Source of the DNA: Paenibacillus dokdonensis
GTDB taxonomy: Bacteria > Bacillota > Bacilli > Paenibacillales > Paenibacillaceae
Assembly (NCBI RefSeq): GCF_004916975.1
Contig: NZ_STGQ01000002.1
Span: 1,254,079 to 1,318,078, forward strand
Length of the DNA: 64,000 nucleotides
Direction of reading: 5' to 3'
Shown: positions 1 through 8,772 of the stretch, one piece after another
Layout: each line of letters starts with the position of its first letter
Numbering within the stretch: the first letter of the stretch is position 1
Program-made: the position numbers and the translations under genes
Notes under the pieces: model-generated
Told to the model about the DNA's origin: nothing
The model's database searches: none
The model's input: the letters and a program-made list of their open reading frames with translations, nothing else

Positions 1-971
1 AGAGTCAAAGCACTGAAGCCAAGACCAGCGCCAAAGAAATTAACCTGCTGAATGTGTCTTATGATCCGACCCGGGAGCTGTATGAGAATTACAACAAAGC
101 CTTTGCAGCCTATTGGGAAAAAGAAAAGGGACAAAAGGTAAACATTAAGCAGTCGCATGGCGGCTCCGGTGCACAAAGCCGTTCCGTCATTGACGGATTA
201 GAGGCGGACGTGGTAACACTTGCTCTGGGCTATGACATTGATGCCATTCAGAAAAAAGGACTGATCAATGAGGGCTGGCAAAATAAATTCGATCTGAACA
301 GCACGCCGTACAACTCCACTATTGTGTTTCTGGTGCGCAAAGGCAATCCCAAGCAAATTAAGGACTGGAATGATCTGATCAAGGGCGATGTACAGTTAAT
401 CACGCCTAATCCGAAGACTTCTGGTGGAGCACGCTGGAACTACTTGGCCGCTTGGGGATACGCATTGAAACAAAATAACAATGATGAGGAAAAAGCGAAG
501 GAATTCGTCCGCGACCTCTTCAAGCATGTGCCGGTACTGGATACCGGGGCCCGCGGAGCAACGACGACATTCGTTGAACGGGGGATCGGTGATGTCCTGC
601 TGGCTTGGGAGAATGAAGCACTCTTATCTGTGAAGGAGCTTGGGCCTGATAAATTCGATATCATCTATCCTTCTATCAGTATTCTGGCAGAGCCTCCGGT
701 TGCTGTCGTGGATAAAGTCGTCGACAAGAAGGGCACGCGTGAAGTTGCAGAAGCTTACCTGAAGTACCTGTACTCGGAAGAGGGACAAAAAATAGCCGCT
801 GAAAACTTTTACCGGCCGACACTTGCCAGCGTACTTGATCAATACAAGGATACGTTTAAATCTATTAATCTGTTTACGCTGAAGGATGTTTTTGGAACAT
901 GGGAAGAAACGCAAACCAAGCATTTCAAAGACGGCGGCGTGTTCGACCAAATCTATACGCCGGGCAAATAA
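1..971 (+). CDS. cysP: Sulfate ABC transporter substrate-binding protein (5' partial)
   Basis: Extracytoplasmic sulfate/thiosulfate-binding protein that hands substrate to the CysT/CysW permease. The reading frame is open from the window edge, so the start and signal peptide lie outside; about 322 residues are visible. The family hallmark VSYDPTRELY near the start of the mature protein and the motif HGGSGAQSR are both visible, as is a typical C-terminal half with YLYSEEGQ. It ends 30 bp before cysT, which fits a co-transcribed operon. Family membership is clear; the choice between sulfate and thiosulfate cannot be made from sequence. Confidence 0.93.
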   Translation, partial: SQSTEAKTSAKEINLLNVSYDPTRELYENYNKAFAAYWEKEKGQKVNIKQSHGGSGAQSRSVIDGLEADVVTLALGYDIDAIQKKGLINEGWQNKFDLNSTPYNSTIVFLVRKGNPKQIKDWNDLIKGDVQLITPNPKTSGGARWNYLAAWGYALKQNNNDEEKAKEFVRDLFKHVPVLDTGARGATTTFVERGIGDVLLAWENEALLSVKELGPDKFDIIYPSISILAEPPVAVVDKVVDKKGTREVAEAYLKYLYSEEGQKIAAENFYRPTLASVLDQYKDTFKSINLFTLKDVFGTWEETQTKHFKDGGVFDQIYTPGK

Positions 972-1001
972 AGCGGGCAGGCCAGGAGAGGATGATAAGT
1001 C

Positions 1002-1841
1002 ATGACCCAAGTGAGGACAGGGCGGAGCCGGGTACTTCCCGGCTTTGGCCTTACGATGGGGTACAGTGTTGCATATTTAAGCTTGGTCGTTCTGCTGCCG
1101 CTGTCCGCGCTGCTGATTAATTCGACCGGACTGAACTGGGCTAAATTCTGGCAGGTGGCGACAGATCCGCGCGTACTCGCCTCCTACCGTATCAGCTTTA
1201 CCACATCCGCCGCCGCTGCATTGATTGATGCGGTGCTTGGTCTTTTGCTGGCCTGGGTTCTGGTGCGTTATGAATTTCCGGGAAGGCGGCTATGTGACGC
1301 GCTGATCGATCTGCCGTTTGCGCTGCCTACAGCGGTGGCTGGGGTGTCGCTGACTGCCTTGTATGCTCCGAACGGCTGGATCGGCTCCCTGCTTGAGCCG
1401 CTGGGGATCAAGGCGGCTTTCTCGCAGCTAGGTATTACGCTGGCGCTGATGTTTATCGGCCTGCCTTTCGTCGTCCGGACGCTGCAGCCGGTTCTTCAGG
1501 ATGCGGAACGTGACGCGGAGGAGGCATCGGCAACACTGGGAGCGGGAAGATTCCGGACGTTCCGGATGGTCATCCTTCCAGGCCTTGTGCCCCCGCTGCT
1601 TACGGGCTTTGCGCTTGCCTTCGCTCGGGGAATAGGGGAGTACGGCTCCGTTGTATTTATATCAGGCAATATGCCGATGAAAACGGAGATCGCACCGCTG
1701 CTCATCATGTCCAAGCTGGAGCAATATGATTATGCGGGAGCCGCGGCGGTAGCTGTTCTGCTGCTGTTAATCTCCTTCCTGATGCTGCTCGTGATCAATT
1801 CGCTGCAGCGATGGTCCAGCCGGAAAAAGGAGGCGGTATAA
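1002..1841 (+). CDS. cysT: Sulfate ABC transporter permease CysT
   Basis: Inner-membrane permease subunit of the sulfate importer, 279 residues. It has an N-terminal hydrophobic segment, about six membrane helices, and the cytoplasmic EAA loop that contacts the ATPase (EEASATLGAGRFRTF at roughly residues 172-186). An AGGAG-like ribosome site lies upstream of the ATG. It stands between the binding protein and cysW, and its stop is one base from the cysW start, so translation is probably coupled. The length is normal for CysT/CysU. Confidence 0.95.
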   Translation: MTQVRTGRSRVLPGFGLTMGYSVAYLSLVVLLPLSALLINSTGLNWAKFWQVATDPRVLASYRISFTTSAAAALIDAVLGLLLAWVLVRYEFPGRRLCDALIDLPFALPTAVAGVSLTALYAPNGWIGSLLEPLGIKAAFSQLGITLALMFIGLPFVVRTLQPVLQDAERDAEEASATLGAGRFRTFRMVILPGLVPPLLTGFALAFARGIGEYGSVVFISGNMPMKTEIAPLLIMSKLEQYDYAGAAAVAVLLLLISFLMLLVINSLQRWSSRKKEAV

Positions 1842-1842
1842 T

Positions 1843-2703
1843 ATGGCCGGTACATTACCCGGAGCCGCGTCGGTACGCCCGGTGCAAGCTTCGCAGGCGG
1901 CAACAGAGGCACGGTGGGTGAAGTGGTTGCTGATTGGGGTAGCAGGCTTGGTGCTTCTGTGGCTGATTGTGCTACCGCTTGCCGTGGTTCTGACGCAGGC
2001 GCTGAAAAAGGGATGGGATGTCTATATCAGTGCTTTATCGGATCCGGATGCACTGTCAGCACTGAAGCTAACACTGCTGGTGGCACTGATTACGGTTCCG
2101 CTGAACACGATCTTCGGGGTCGCCGCCGCCTGGGCGATAACGAAATTCAAGTTTAAGGGCAAGGGCGTCCTGATTACACTGATTGATCTGCCTTTTGCTG
2201 TCTCGCCGGTTATTGGCGGATTGATTTTCGTGCTGGTGTTTGGAGCGAACGGCTGGTTTGGTCCCTGGCTCGCGGATCATGATATCAAAATCATCTATGC
2301 TGTGCCGGGGATCGTGCTGGCAACGCTGTTTGTGACGTTCCCCTTCGTGGCAAGAGAGCTGATCCCGCTGATGGAAGATCAAGGGCAGCAGGAAGAGGAG
2401 GCTGCCATCACACTGGGAGCCAAGGGCTGGGTTGTTTTCACGAGGGTGACGCTGCCGAATATCCGATGGGGGCTTATTTACGGCATTATTCTTTGCAACG
2501 CCAGAGCGATGGGCGAATTCGGAGCGGTATCCGTTGTGTCCGGACATATCCGGGGAGAAACGAACACACTGCCGCTGCATGTGGAAATCCTGTACAACGA
2601 ATATCAGTTCTCCGCTTCCTTTGCGGTCGCGTCCTTGCTTTTGCTGCTGGCGTTGGCCACGCTTTTCATCAAAAGTTTTTACGGCCGGAAAAATGCGCAT
2701 TGA
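1843..2703 (+). CDS. cysW: Sulfate ABC transporter permease CysW
   Basis: Second permease subunit of the sulfate importer, 286 residues. The ATG is preceded by AAAGGAGG that overlaps the end of cysT. The EAA loop appears as EEEAAITLGAKGW around residue 187, followed by a typical C-terminal permease region (GHIRGETNTLPLHVE). No CysA ATPase gene follows; the next gene is yezD. The ATP-binding subunit must therefore be encoded upstream of the window or elsewhere, or a shared ATPase is used. Confidence 0.94.
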   Translation: MAGTLPGAASVRPVQASQAATEARWVKWLLIGVAGLVLLWLIVLPLAVVLTQALKKGWDVYISALSDPDALSALKLTLLVALITVPLNTIFGVAAAWAITKFKFKGKGVLITLIDLPFAVSPVIGGLIFVLVFGANGWFGPWLADHDIKIIYAVPGIVLATLFVTFPFVARELIPLMEDQGQQEEEAAITLGAKGWVVFTRVTLPNIRWGLIYGIILCNARAMGEFGAVSVVSGHIRGETNTLPLHVEILYNEYQFSASFAVASLLLLLALATLFIKSFYGRKNAH

Positions 2704-2853
2704 CAGCCTTTTTGGCGGCATGATAATGTAACTGTAAACATTAAACATAGTAAATAGGTTGGAAAAGAATGAATAATGCGCGAATGATCATGATCGAATG
2801 GGAATAAAGCAGAAAACGCTAAAAAACGTTCGGAGGGCAAAGGAGGATGCGTC

Positions 2854-3081
2854 ATGGCAAAGGGGCTTCAGGTGGATCAGTTATGGCTTGAGCGGATCGC
2901 GGGCCAGTTAAATGACATGGAATTCGGCTCTCTACATATCGTCGTGCATGAAGGCCAAATCGTGCAGATGGAACGGACCGAGCGGAAGCGTTTCGAGAAT
3001 ATGCCTGTCAAAGCAGCGAAGACGGGGATCAAGGCAAGAACCAGGCAGGACCTGAAAAAGACGGCCCGGGATCATCGATAG
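2854..3081 (+). CDS. yezD: YezD family small protein (DUF2292)
   Basis: A 75-residue protein of the YezD/DUF2292 family, which in Firmicutes is often found beside sulfate assimilation genes. The core is LNDMEFGSLHIVVHEGQIVQ, followed by a basic C-terminal tail rich in Lys and Arg. A strong AAAGGAGG lies 5-6 bp before the ATG. It follows cysW after 150 bp and precedes a hairpin terminator. Its biochemical role is not known; the link to sulfur metabolism is by location and by what is reported for the family. Confidence 0.85.
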   Translation: MAKGLQVDQLWLERIAGQLNDMEFGSLHIVVHEGQIVQMERTERKRFENMPVKAAKTGIKARTRQDLKKTARDHR

Positions 3082-3145
3082 GCTTGATTAAGCTGCTAAG
3101 GAATGCGAACAGGCAGGAAGCTGAAATAAGATTCATTACAAGCAA

Positions 3146-3179
3146 AACCCGTTGAGTGTCCGTCAACGGGTTATTTTTC
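3146..3179. terminator. Bidirectional rho-independent terminator
   Basis: A ten-base perfect stem (AACCCGTTGA / TCAACGGGTT) with a seven-base loop is followed by TATTTTT on the plus strand. It would end the cys-yezD transcript. It also contains the stop codon of the minus-strand gene at 3171, so it probably serves both convergent units. Confidence 0.85.
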
Positions 3180-4049
3180 TGGCTTTATGCGTTCTATATC
3201 TGTTGAAGCTTCGAGTAATTCCGTAGAGCCTGCGTAGGGCCGATCGCGTCTTGAACGCTTCGGATGAATTCCGAATCCGACCAGAAAAAGAATGAATTGG
3301 ACTGCTAATATGTAGGGTGCGGCAGTTAAGCCGGCGAAATGTGCCAGCGCAGCAGCGCTAATGAATAAAGCCAGAATACGGTAGGATACCTTGGTTGAAT
3401 CCTTTCTGGGGGTCATAACGGCGAGGTAGAAGGAAATCACTGCTGCCAGACAGGAGACGAACCGTATCCACAACTCAGCGCTTGTCCATGATAATGCCGG
3501 GATATCGGGTCCATGAAAATCCTGATACATCTGCAGGCACCAGTATAGAATCAGCACCAGGGCTGCGAAAGGAATGGCAGGTCGGATCAGCTTCCAAAAG
3601 CCGATGCCCCAGCCTGGATTGTCCAGCGAACGGATAATGGACGCCTGCTCGCGGATGCGCCGGCGGATCTCTCTCTCCAGCATCTTTTGCAGTTGTGTAT
3701 GACGCGAGCTGTCCCGCTCTTTTAAATAGGCGTCGATGGCTTCCAGCAGCTCCGTTGTGATCAAGGGAGCCGCCTTGCACTGCTGCAGCAGCAGGATCAG
3801 GGATTCTGTTTCTTGCTCATGCTCAGCCGGGGAATCCACTGCTCCATCACCGTCCAGCATACCTGCTGCCCGGGAGTAAAGCCCGAGTGTTTGCCGAAGC
3901 CAATCCAGCCGAGCCGTTGCCGCGCTTTTGAAGGAACGGGCGGTACGAATGTACAGCCATAGAAAAAGAATGACCGCAAGTCCTGTGACGATGATTCTGG
4001 ACTGCGTATCGGTGATATCATTTGCATCAATCCAAGCCGCAAGGTACAA
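3171..4049 (-). CDS. Hypothetical membrane protein
   Basis: I do not recognise this 292-residue protein. It begins with a short extracytoplasmic stretch and a membrane helix (about residues 20-35). A long soluble, charged and partly helical region follows (about 40-165), then four hydrophobic segments in the C-terminal half and a basic tail. The start is taken as TTG because AAGGAGGG lies 8 bp before it; no better-placed ATG exists. It is a single-gene unit convergent with the sulfate operon. A signalling or sensor role is possible, but nothing in the sequence shows it. Confidence 0.75.
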   Translation of the reverse strand: MYLAAWIDANDITDTQSRIIVTGLAVILFLWLYIRTARSFKSAATARLDWLRQTLGLYSRAAGMLDGDGAVDSPAEHEQETESLILLLQQCKAAPLITTELLEAIDAYLKERDSSRHTQLQKMLEREIRRRIREQASIIRSLDNPGWGIGFWKLIRPAIPFAALVLILYWCLQMYQDFHGPDIPALSWTSAELWIRFVSCLAAVISFYLAVMTPRKDSTKVSYRILALFISAAALAHFAGLTAAPYILAVQFILFLVGFGIHPKRSRRDRPYAGSTELLEASTDIERIKPEK

Positions 4050-4174
4050 CGCCGAATCCCTCCTTCATCGCTTTTGTCTTCACTATTGCATAACAGGCTC
4101 CGGATTACAAGATTTCAATTACATGAATTGAACTAAAGATCAGCGTAAAACTTTATTCATTTTATATGCCTGAT

Positions 4175-4828
4175 TTATTCCAGCTTCGCGGATAAAATAT
4201 GCGGCAAATTGTCGAGATCCTTCAGAAGCTCCTGCAGCGTGCCGTTATGTCTGGCTTTACCTTCAATTTTGAGATGATACATGCCAAGACGTTCCGGATC
4301 CTGATCCATCTCATAGGAGGAGATAGAGATTTTTCTCGCGGTAAGCGAATCCAGAATCGGCTGCACGGATTCCTTGGATTCCAGCTCGAAGGAGATATTC
4401 AGTGATCTGCCGGTTTTAAAGATCATGCTGAGCAGCTCAAGCCCGATCATGACAAGGATGGTTGCGCTGATCCCGGCAGCATACATGCCAGAGCCGATAG
4501 TCAGTCCGATGCCGGAGGTAGCCCATACCCCTGCGGCTGTCGTGAGACCGCGTACCATTTTACGTTCAATAATAATCATGCCTGCTCCGAGAAAACCGAT
4601 GCCGCTGACCGCCTGGGCAGCTACACGGCTGGGATCAAGCGCAATATGATCATGGTCTAATACTTGGGAAAAACCGTATTGCGATACCAGCATGATTAGC
4701 GCACTGCCGACGGCCACGAGAAAGTGGGTTCGGAGCCCAGCTTCCTTGGCCCTCAGCTCACGCTCCAGACCTATAACGGCCCCGAGCAGCCCGGCTACCG
4801 CCAAACGGATAATGTATTCTGTAATCAT
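4175..4828 (-). CDS. MgtC/SapB family membrane protein
   Basis: Membrane protein of the MgtC/SapB family, about 217 residues from the internal ATG (MITEYIIRL), which has AAAGGAG 11 bp upstream. An upstream in-frame extension of 19 residues lacks a ribosome site and is not expected. The signature GLERELRAKEAGLRTHFLV is present near residue 23, followed by several membrane helices. A soluble C-terminal ACT-like region of about 80 residues ends the protein. Members of this family are linked to growth in low magnesium and to control of ATP synthase; which role applies here cannot be told. Confidence 0.88.
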   Translation of the reverse strand: MITEYIIRLAVAGLLGAVIGLERELRAKEAGLRTHFLVAVGSALIMLVSQYGFSQVLDHDHIALDPSRVAAQAVSGIGFLGAGMIIIERKMVRGLTTAAGVWATSGIGLTIGSGMYAAGISATILVMIGLELLSMIFKTGRSLNISFELESKESVQPILDSLTARKISISSYEMDQDPERLGMYHLKIEGKARHNGTLQELLKDLDNLPHILSAKLE

Positions 4829-4987
4829 GCATTCATCAGCTCCTTTAAGAAAACGATACGAAAGAGTTCCTGAACTATTACCCATATTCCTCTAAAACTT
4901 CCTTTAAAACTTCAAACAAGCTATTTTTCAACCGGTGTCTCTGGTGGGTAAATAGATATCAAAAGGACTTGCCAGGGAGGTTTTGCT

Positions 4988-5680
4988 ATGGACTTGGGAA
5001 TGATTTCCGTTAAATTGATTATCGGTTTTCTCGGCCTTTGGGTGATGACGCGCGTTCTGGGCAAAAAGGAAATTTCCCAGCTTACTCCCTTTGATTTTAT
5101 ATCTTCACTCATGCTGAGTGAATTGGTGGGGAATACCGTATATCAGGAAGACGTTCATATAGGTCAGCTTTTATTTTCGCTGGCTATATGGTTTATTTTA
5201 TCTTATGTATTTGAAAAAGTAACCCAATATGCCAGGAAAACCCGCGGACCTCTGGAAGGCTCGCCCTCCATCCTGATCCGCAACGGTGAGGTGGACATCC
5301 GGGAAATGAAGCGGAACCGCCTGGATTTTGAGCAGCTGCTGATGATGCTTCGTCAAAAGGATATTTTTTCCGTGCGGGAGGTATCCTATGCCATCTTTGA
5401 AACGAACGGATCACTAAGCGTTATGAAAAATACAGAGTATGAAACGGTGCAAAAATCCGATTTGAAGCTTACAGATGATGAGCCAGGACTCACTTATAAT
5501 CTGCTCGAGGAAGGGCGGATCAATGAGGAGGCGCTGAAGTCCCTGGGTGAAAATAAGATCTGGCTGATGGAGCAGCTGAGGCAAAACGGACATACCGAGC
5601 TTGAAAACATTGCGTATGTGGAATGGCAGGAAGGGCGGGGGCTATTCGTTCTTGAGCATAAGCATGAAAGACATGGCTAA
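4988..5680 (+). CDS. DUF421 (YetF-type) membrane protein
   Basis: A 230-residue protein of the DUF421/YetF family: three N-terminal membrane helices, including the family phrase GKKEISQLTPFDF near residue 27, then a cytoplasmic domain with the typical ending of a short beta-rich module. GGGAGG precedes the ATG. Members are common in spore-forming Firmicutes, often several per genome, and have been linked to spore membrane or germination phenotypes; no specific activity is established. Monocistronic by its neighbours. Confidence 0.88.
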   Translation: MDLGMISVKLIIGFLGLWVMTRVLGKKEISQLTPFDFISSLMLSELVGNTVYQEDVHIGQLLFSLAIWFILSYVFEKVTQYARKTRGPLEGSPSILIRNGEVDIREMKRNRLDFEQLLMMLRQKDIFSVREVSYAIFETNGSLSVMKNTEYETVQKSDLKLTDDEPGLTYNLLEEGRINEEALKSLGENKIWLMEQLRQNGHTELENIAYVEWQEGRGLFVLEHKHERHG

Positions 5681-5783
5681 TGAATGAAACATGAAGATTT
5701 TTGGGCATGAAACGGATTTTGAGGGTAAAATAGGAGTACATGCATAAGTGATTATAGCAAAATGATATAGAGGAGATTATTTC

Positions 5784-6437
5784 ATGACAGAAACTATTCA
5801 CCCGATGAATATAACGATATTTGGCGCAACCGGCACGGTTGGACAGGCTTTGCTGAAAGAGGCGCTGAGCCGTGAGCATGAAGTGACGGCAGTAGTGCGT
5901 GATGTATCCCGGTTAAGCGAAAAGCATGAACGTCTGCATGTGGTGCAGGGGGATATTCTTGACCCGGCATCCGTATCCGAGCATACGAAAGGACGCGAAG
6001 CGGTTATCAGCGCTTACGGTCCCAAGTTCGGTTCGGAGGAAGAACTGGTGGAGGCGGCACGCTCTCTGGTCGAAGGCGTGCGCCGCTCCGGTGTGAAGCG
6101 TTTGCTGGTTGTAGGCGGCGCAGGCAGCCTGATGACGGATGAAGGAGTCCGGCTCATGGATACGCCATCCTTCCCGGCGGAGGTCTTTCCACTGGCCAAA
6201 GCGCATGCCGATGCTTATGAGATCTACAGCCAGTCAGACTTGGAGTGGACTTATCTCAGCCCGGCAGCTGTGCTGGAGGATGGGCGCCGCATCGGAAACT
6301 TCAGGGTTGGCATCGACCGCTTGATTACCGATGAGCTTGGCAGCAGCCGGATTTCAACCGGCGATTTGGCCGCAGCATTGATGGATGAGATGGAGGATCC
6401 GTACTTTGTGGCCTCAAGGTTCACGGCGGGGTATTAA
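5784..6437 (+). CDS. NAD(P)-binding SDR-like oxidoreductase
   Basis: A 217-residue atypical short-chain dehydrogenase of the NmrA/YwnB type. The dinucleotide motif GATGTVG sits at about residues 14-20, just after the first beta strand, and the fold continues with a typical VVQGDILD strand. GAGGAG precedes the ATG. These proteins act as NAD(P)H-dependent reductases or redox sensors; the substrate cannot be inferred. A terminator follows 100 bp downstream, so it is probably monocistronic. Confidence 0.85.
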   Translation: MTETIHPMNITIFGATGTVGQALLKEALSREHEVTAVVRDVSRLSEKHERLHVVQGDILDPASVSEHTKGREAVISAYGPKFGSEEELVEAARSLVEGVRRSGVKRLLVVGGAGSLMTDEGVRLMDTPSFPAEVFPLAKAHADAYEIYSQSDLEWTYLSPAAVLEDGRRIGNFRVGIDRLITDELGSSRISTGDLAAALMDEMEDPYFVASRFTAGY

Positions 6438-6536
6438 GGCAAGAACGACTTGAGCTGTGCAGCTGTGCCTATCGTTTATCTCTTGGCCCGTGAAGTAACA
6501 TGCTACAAAATACGGCGTCTCTATAACGACTGAATT

Positions 6537-6577
6537 AGCCTCTCTTGGTGTTTATCCGCCGGGAGAGGCTTTTTTTA
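6537..6577 (+). terminator. Rho-independent terminator
   Basis: Stem AGCCTCTC / GAGAGGCT with an 18-base loop followed by six T residues, downstream of the oxidoreductase gene. Confidence 0.8.
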
Positions 6578-6595
6578 GGGGGATGCCTGACCGGG

Positions 6596-6835
6596 TCAAG
6601 ATTCTGCACGCAGCTTGGCCATGTATTCCTTAGGCTTGCAGCCCGTATATCTTTTGAACAGCTCGTAGAAATGTGCCATATTTTCGATTCCGATCGCTTC
6701 GGCAATCTCCGTCACCTTCATATTTTGGGTTAGCAGGAGCCGCACCGCATTCTGGATCTTTCGGCGGTTCACATAGTCGGTAAATGAGACCCCCATCATT
6801 TTCTTGAAATATTGCGGACTGGCTGAAGAACTACG
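6596..6835 (-). pseudogene. AraC-family regulator, C-terminal fragment
   Basis: Only the last part of an AraC/XylS DNA-binding domain remains: SPQYFKKMMGVSFTDYV from the end of the first helix-turn-helix, then the complete second one (TEIAEAIGIENMAHFYELFK) and the normal C-terminus. The first part of the HTH pair and the whole ligand or receiver domain are missing. The frame is closed by a stop immediately upstream, at 6836-6838. The break falls at the same place where the divergent hydrolase gene begins abruptly, so both were cut by one deletion or misjoin. It is not expected to make a working regulator. Confidence 0.8.
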
Positions 6836-6858
6836 CTAAACTGAGTGCGACCGTAAGT

Positions 6859-8493
6859 ATGAATCGTACCGATAAAGAAATCGTGGTCATGCTGACGCCG
6901 CAATCTTCCCTGGACCGGGCCGATTACCGCATCGAAACTTCGACGGCGCTGCTGCAGAAGTCGAAGGAAATGTATATGGACGTTCCTTATGCACAGATCG
7001 AACAGAAAATTGCCGAAGCCAAGAACGTTCGCGGGGAGATAGCGAAGCTGATTGAGCAGCAGGCATACGATCAGATGACTTTGAAATCAGCAGCGCTGGA
7101 CAGCTTGATGGATGAGGTTATTAACCTGAATATGGAATCTCGCAAGGTCGAGCATCGTGCCATTTGGATTCGTCCACTAGAGACGAACATCGATGAAGTT
7201 CGTCAGCATCTGAAACTCATCGCTGATGCGAATCTGAATCAGGTATATGTGGAAACATGGTGGGGCGGATATACCATTTACCCGTCGAGCAATCCGCTTG
7301 CGCCTCAAAATCCGATGTATAAGGGGTTTGATGTCCTTCAGGCGTACTTGGATGTAGCTGATGAACTCGGCCTGGAGATACATGTGTGGGTGGAGAATGC
7401 GTTTCTTGAGGGAAATAAGATGGAGGAAAAGCCGGAATGGTCGATGATCCGCCGCGATGGGGCTGATTATTGGGAAGTGGATGGCCATACGTTTTACTGG
7501 CTGAATCCTGCCCTTCCGGAAGTAAGGAAATTCATTGCCGCTCTCTATAGCGATTTGGTGACCCGATATCCGGTTGCCGGGCTGCATCTGGATTATATCC
7601 GTTATCCCGACAATTACGGAACAGACATCGATTATGGCTATGACGCCTATACCCGTAATGAGTTTATGAAGAAAAATAAAACCGATGTAGATCCGGTGAA
7701 TCTTCATCCGGGAGATCCGCTTTGGCCGGAATGGCAGTTTCGCATGGACATCATTACAGGATTTGTTAAAGAGCTTGTATCGCAATTGAAAGAGGCTTCA
7801 CCGGGGCTGGCCATTAGCGCAGCCGTGTATTCCGATTTCTACAGTAATCCGTATTACAAGCTGCAGGAAGCAGGGCTGTGGCTGCAGCAGGGCTACCTGG
7901 ACAATATATTCCCTATGTCCTATAAGCTGGATGCTCAAGCGGTTGTCCATGATGCAGAAGAGACGATGAAGCTTGCCGGCGCTCTCTCTTACGTGACGAT
8001 GGGGCTCGGACCACAGGCCAAGGTATCCCGTCCGGTGCTTGTTGAGCAGGCGAATGAGACGCAGAAAAACGGAACGTCAGGCAGTGCATATTTCGAATTT
8101 TTGTCATACTTTGGCGATCAATACAATGTGCCGCTTAAGCAGGGAGTGTACCGGAATAAGGCGATCGTTCCATTCAGCCATCCTGGGCTGTCCGTAAAGA
8201 CGATTTTGATGGAAATGGATCGGAAAATCGATGAAATTTACGTACCGAACCAAGGAATGACGAATGTAAAGGATTATAAAAAGGATCTAAAGGTGCTCAT
8301 CAACCGCTTGAACGAAAATAAGACCATCGACAAGAGGGCAGCTAAGCTCGATGGAGATCTGCAGCAGCTGATGAAAAAGCTCAGTCAGGATTCCTCCGTA
8401 AACGAGCAAGTGAAGAATCGGATGATGTACGATCTGAAGTATGCGGAGCACATCATCAAAATTTACAAGAACAAGAACCAGGGCGAATTGTAA
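6859..8493 (+). CDS. GHL10-type family 10 glycosylhydrolase, 5'-truncated
   Basis: A 544-residue protein with a hypothetical glycoside hydrolase (GHL10, DUF187-like) TIM barrel beginning near residue 95 (AIWIRPLETN). Catalytic-face motifs are VYVETWWGGY, WVENAFLEG, LHLDYIRYPD and FPMSYKLD. A coiled N-terminal segment precedes it, and the C-terminus is helical. No signal peptide is present, and no ribosome site precedes the ATG at 6859. The frame stays open upstream to 6808 and reads like the interior of a protein. Full-length relatives are generally secreted, so the 5' end has probably been lost at the same junction that cut the AraC gene. Expression is doubtful. Confidence 0.78.
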   Translation: MNRTDKEIVVMLTPQSSLDRADYRIETSTALLQKSKEMYMDVPYAQIEQKIAEAKNVRGEIAKLIEQQAYDQMTLKSAALDSLMDEVINLNMESRKVEHRAIWIRPLETNIDEVRQHLKLIADANLNQVYVETWWGGYTIYPSSNPLAPQNPMYKGFDVLQAYLDVADELGLEIHVWVENAFLEGNKMEEKPEWSMIRRDGADYWEVDGHTFYWLNPALPEVRKFIAALYSDLVTRYPVAGLHLDYIRYPDNYGTDIDYGYDAYTRNEFMKKNKTDVDPVNLHPGDPLWPEWQFRMDIITGFVKELVSQLKEASPGLAISAAVYSDFYSNPYYKLQEAGLWLQQGYLDNIFPMSYKLDAQAVVHDAEETMKLAGALSYVTMGLGPQAKVSRPVLVEQANETQKNGTSGSAYFEFLSYFGDQYNVPLKQGVYRNKAIVPFSHPGLSVKTILMEMDRKIDEIYVPNQGMTNVKDYKKDLKVLINRLNENKTIDKRAAKLDGDLQQLMKKLSQDSSVNEQVKNRMMYDLKYAEHIIKIYKNKNQGEL

Positions 8494-8499
8494 CAAGAA

Positions 8500-8535
8500 C
8501 GCCCGCATCCTGAATGTCAGGATACGGGCGGTTAT
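8500..8535 (+). terminator. Rho-independent terminator
   Basis: Stem CGCCCG(C)ATCCTGA / TCAGGATACGGGCG with a three-base loop, followed by GTTATTTGTTTT, just after the hydrolase stop codon. Confidence 0.8.
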
Positions 8536-8772
8536 TTGTTTTATAACGGATTGCCCGCCTGATGTCAGCCCACCTCGGTAAACTTCCAGTACCGAGCTAT
8601 ATAGCTTCTCGAACAGATCCCAAAATGAAGCTTGTCCGGCAGGGTATTCCGGATGAAGTAGAGAATATTTAAGATACCATCGCTTGTGAAAAAAGCGGCC
8701 AATCAATGGCTGCTGGTAAATGGGCAATCACGGATCAAACCACATCATATAAAAAGAGATGGAGGGATTATC

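Noticed and set aside
8287..8727. Minus-strand ORF of 146 codons at the end of the hydrolase gene
   Set aside because: It runs through the hydrolase coding end and its terminator hairpin, with no recognisable family; the part at 8540-8727 might be a remnant but cannot be supported.
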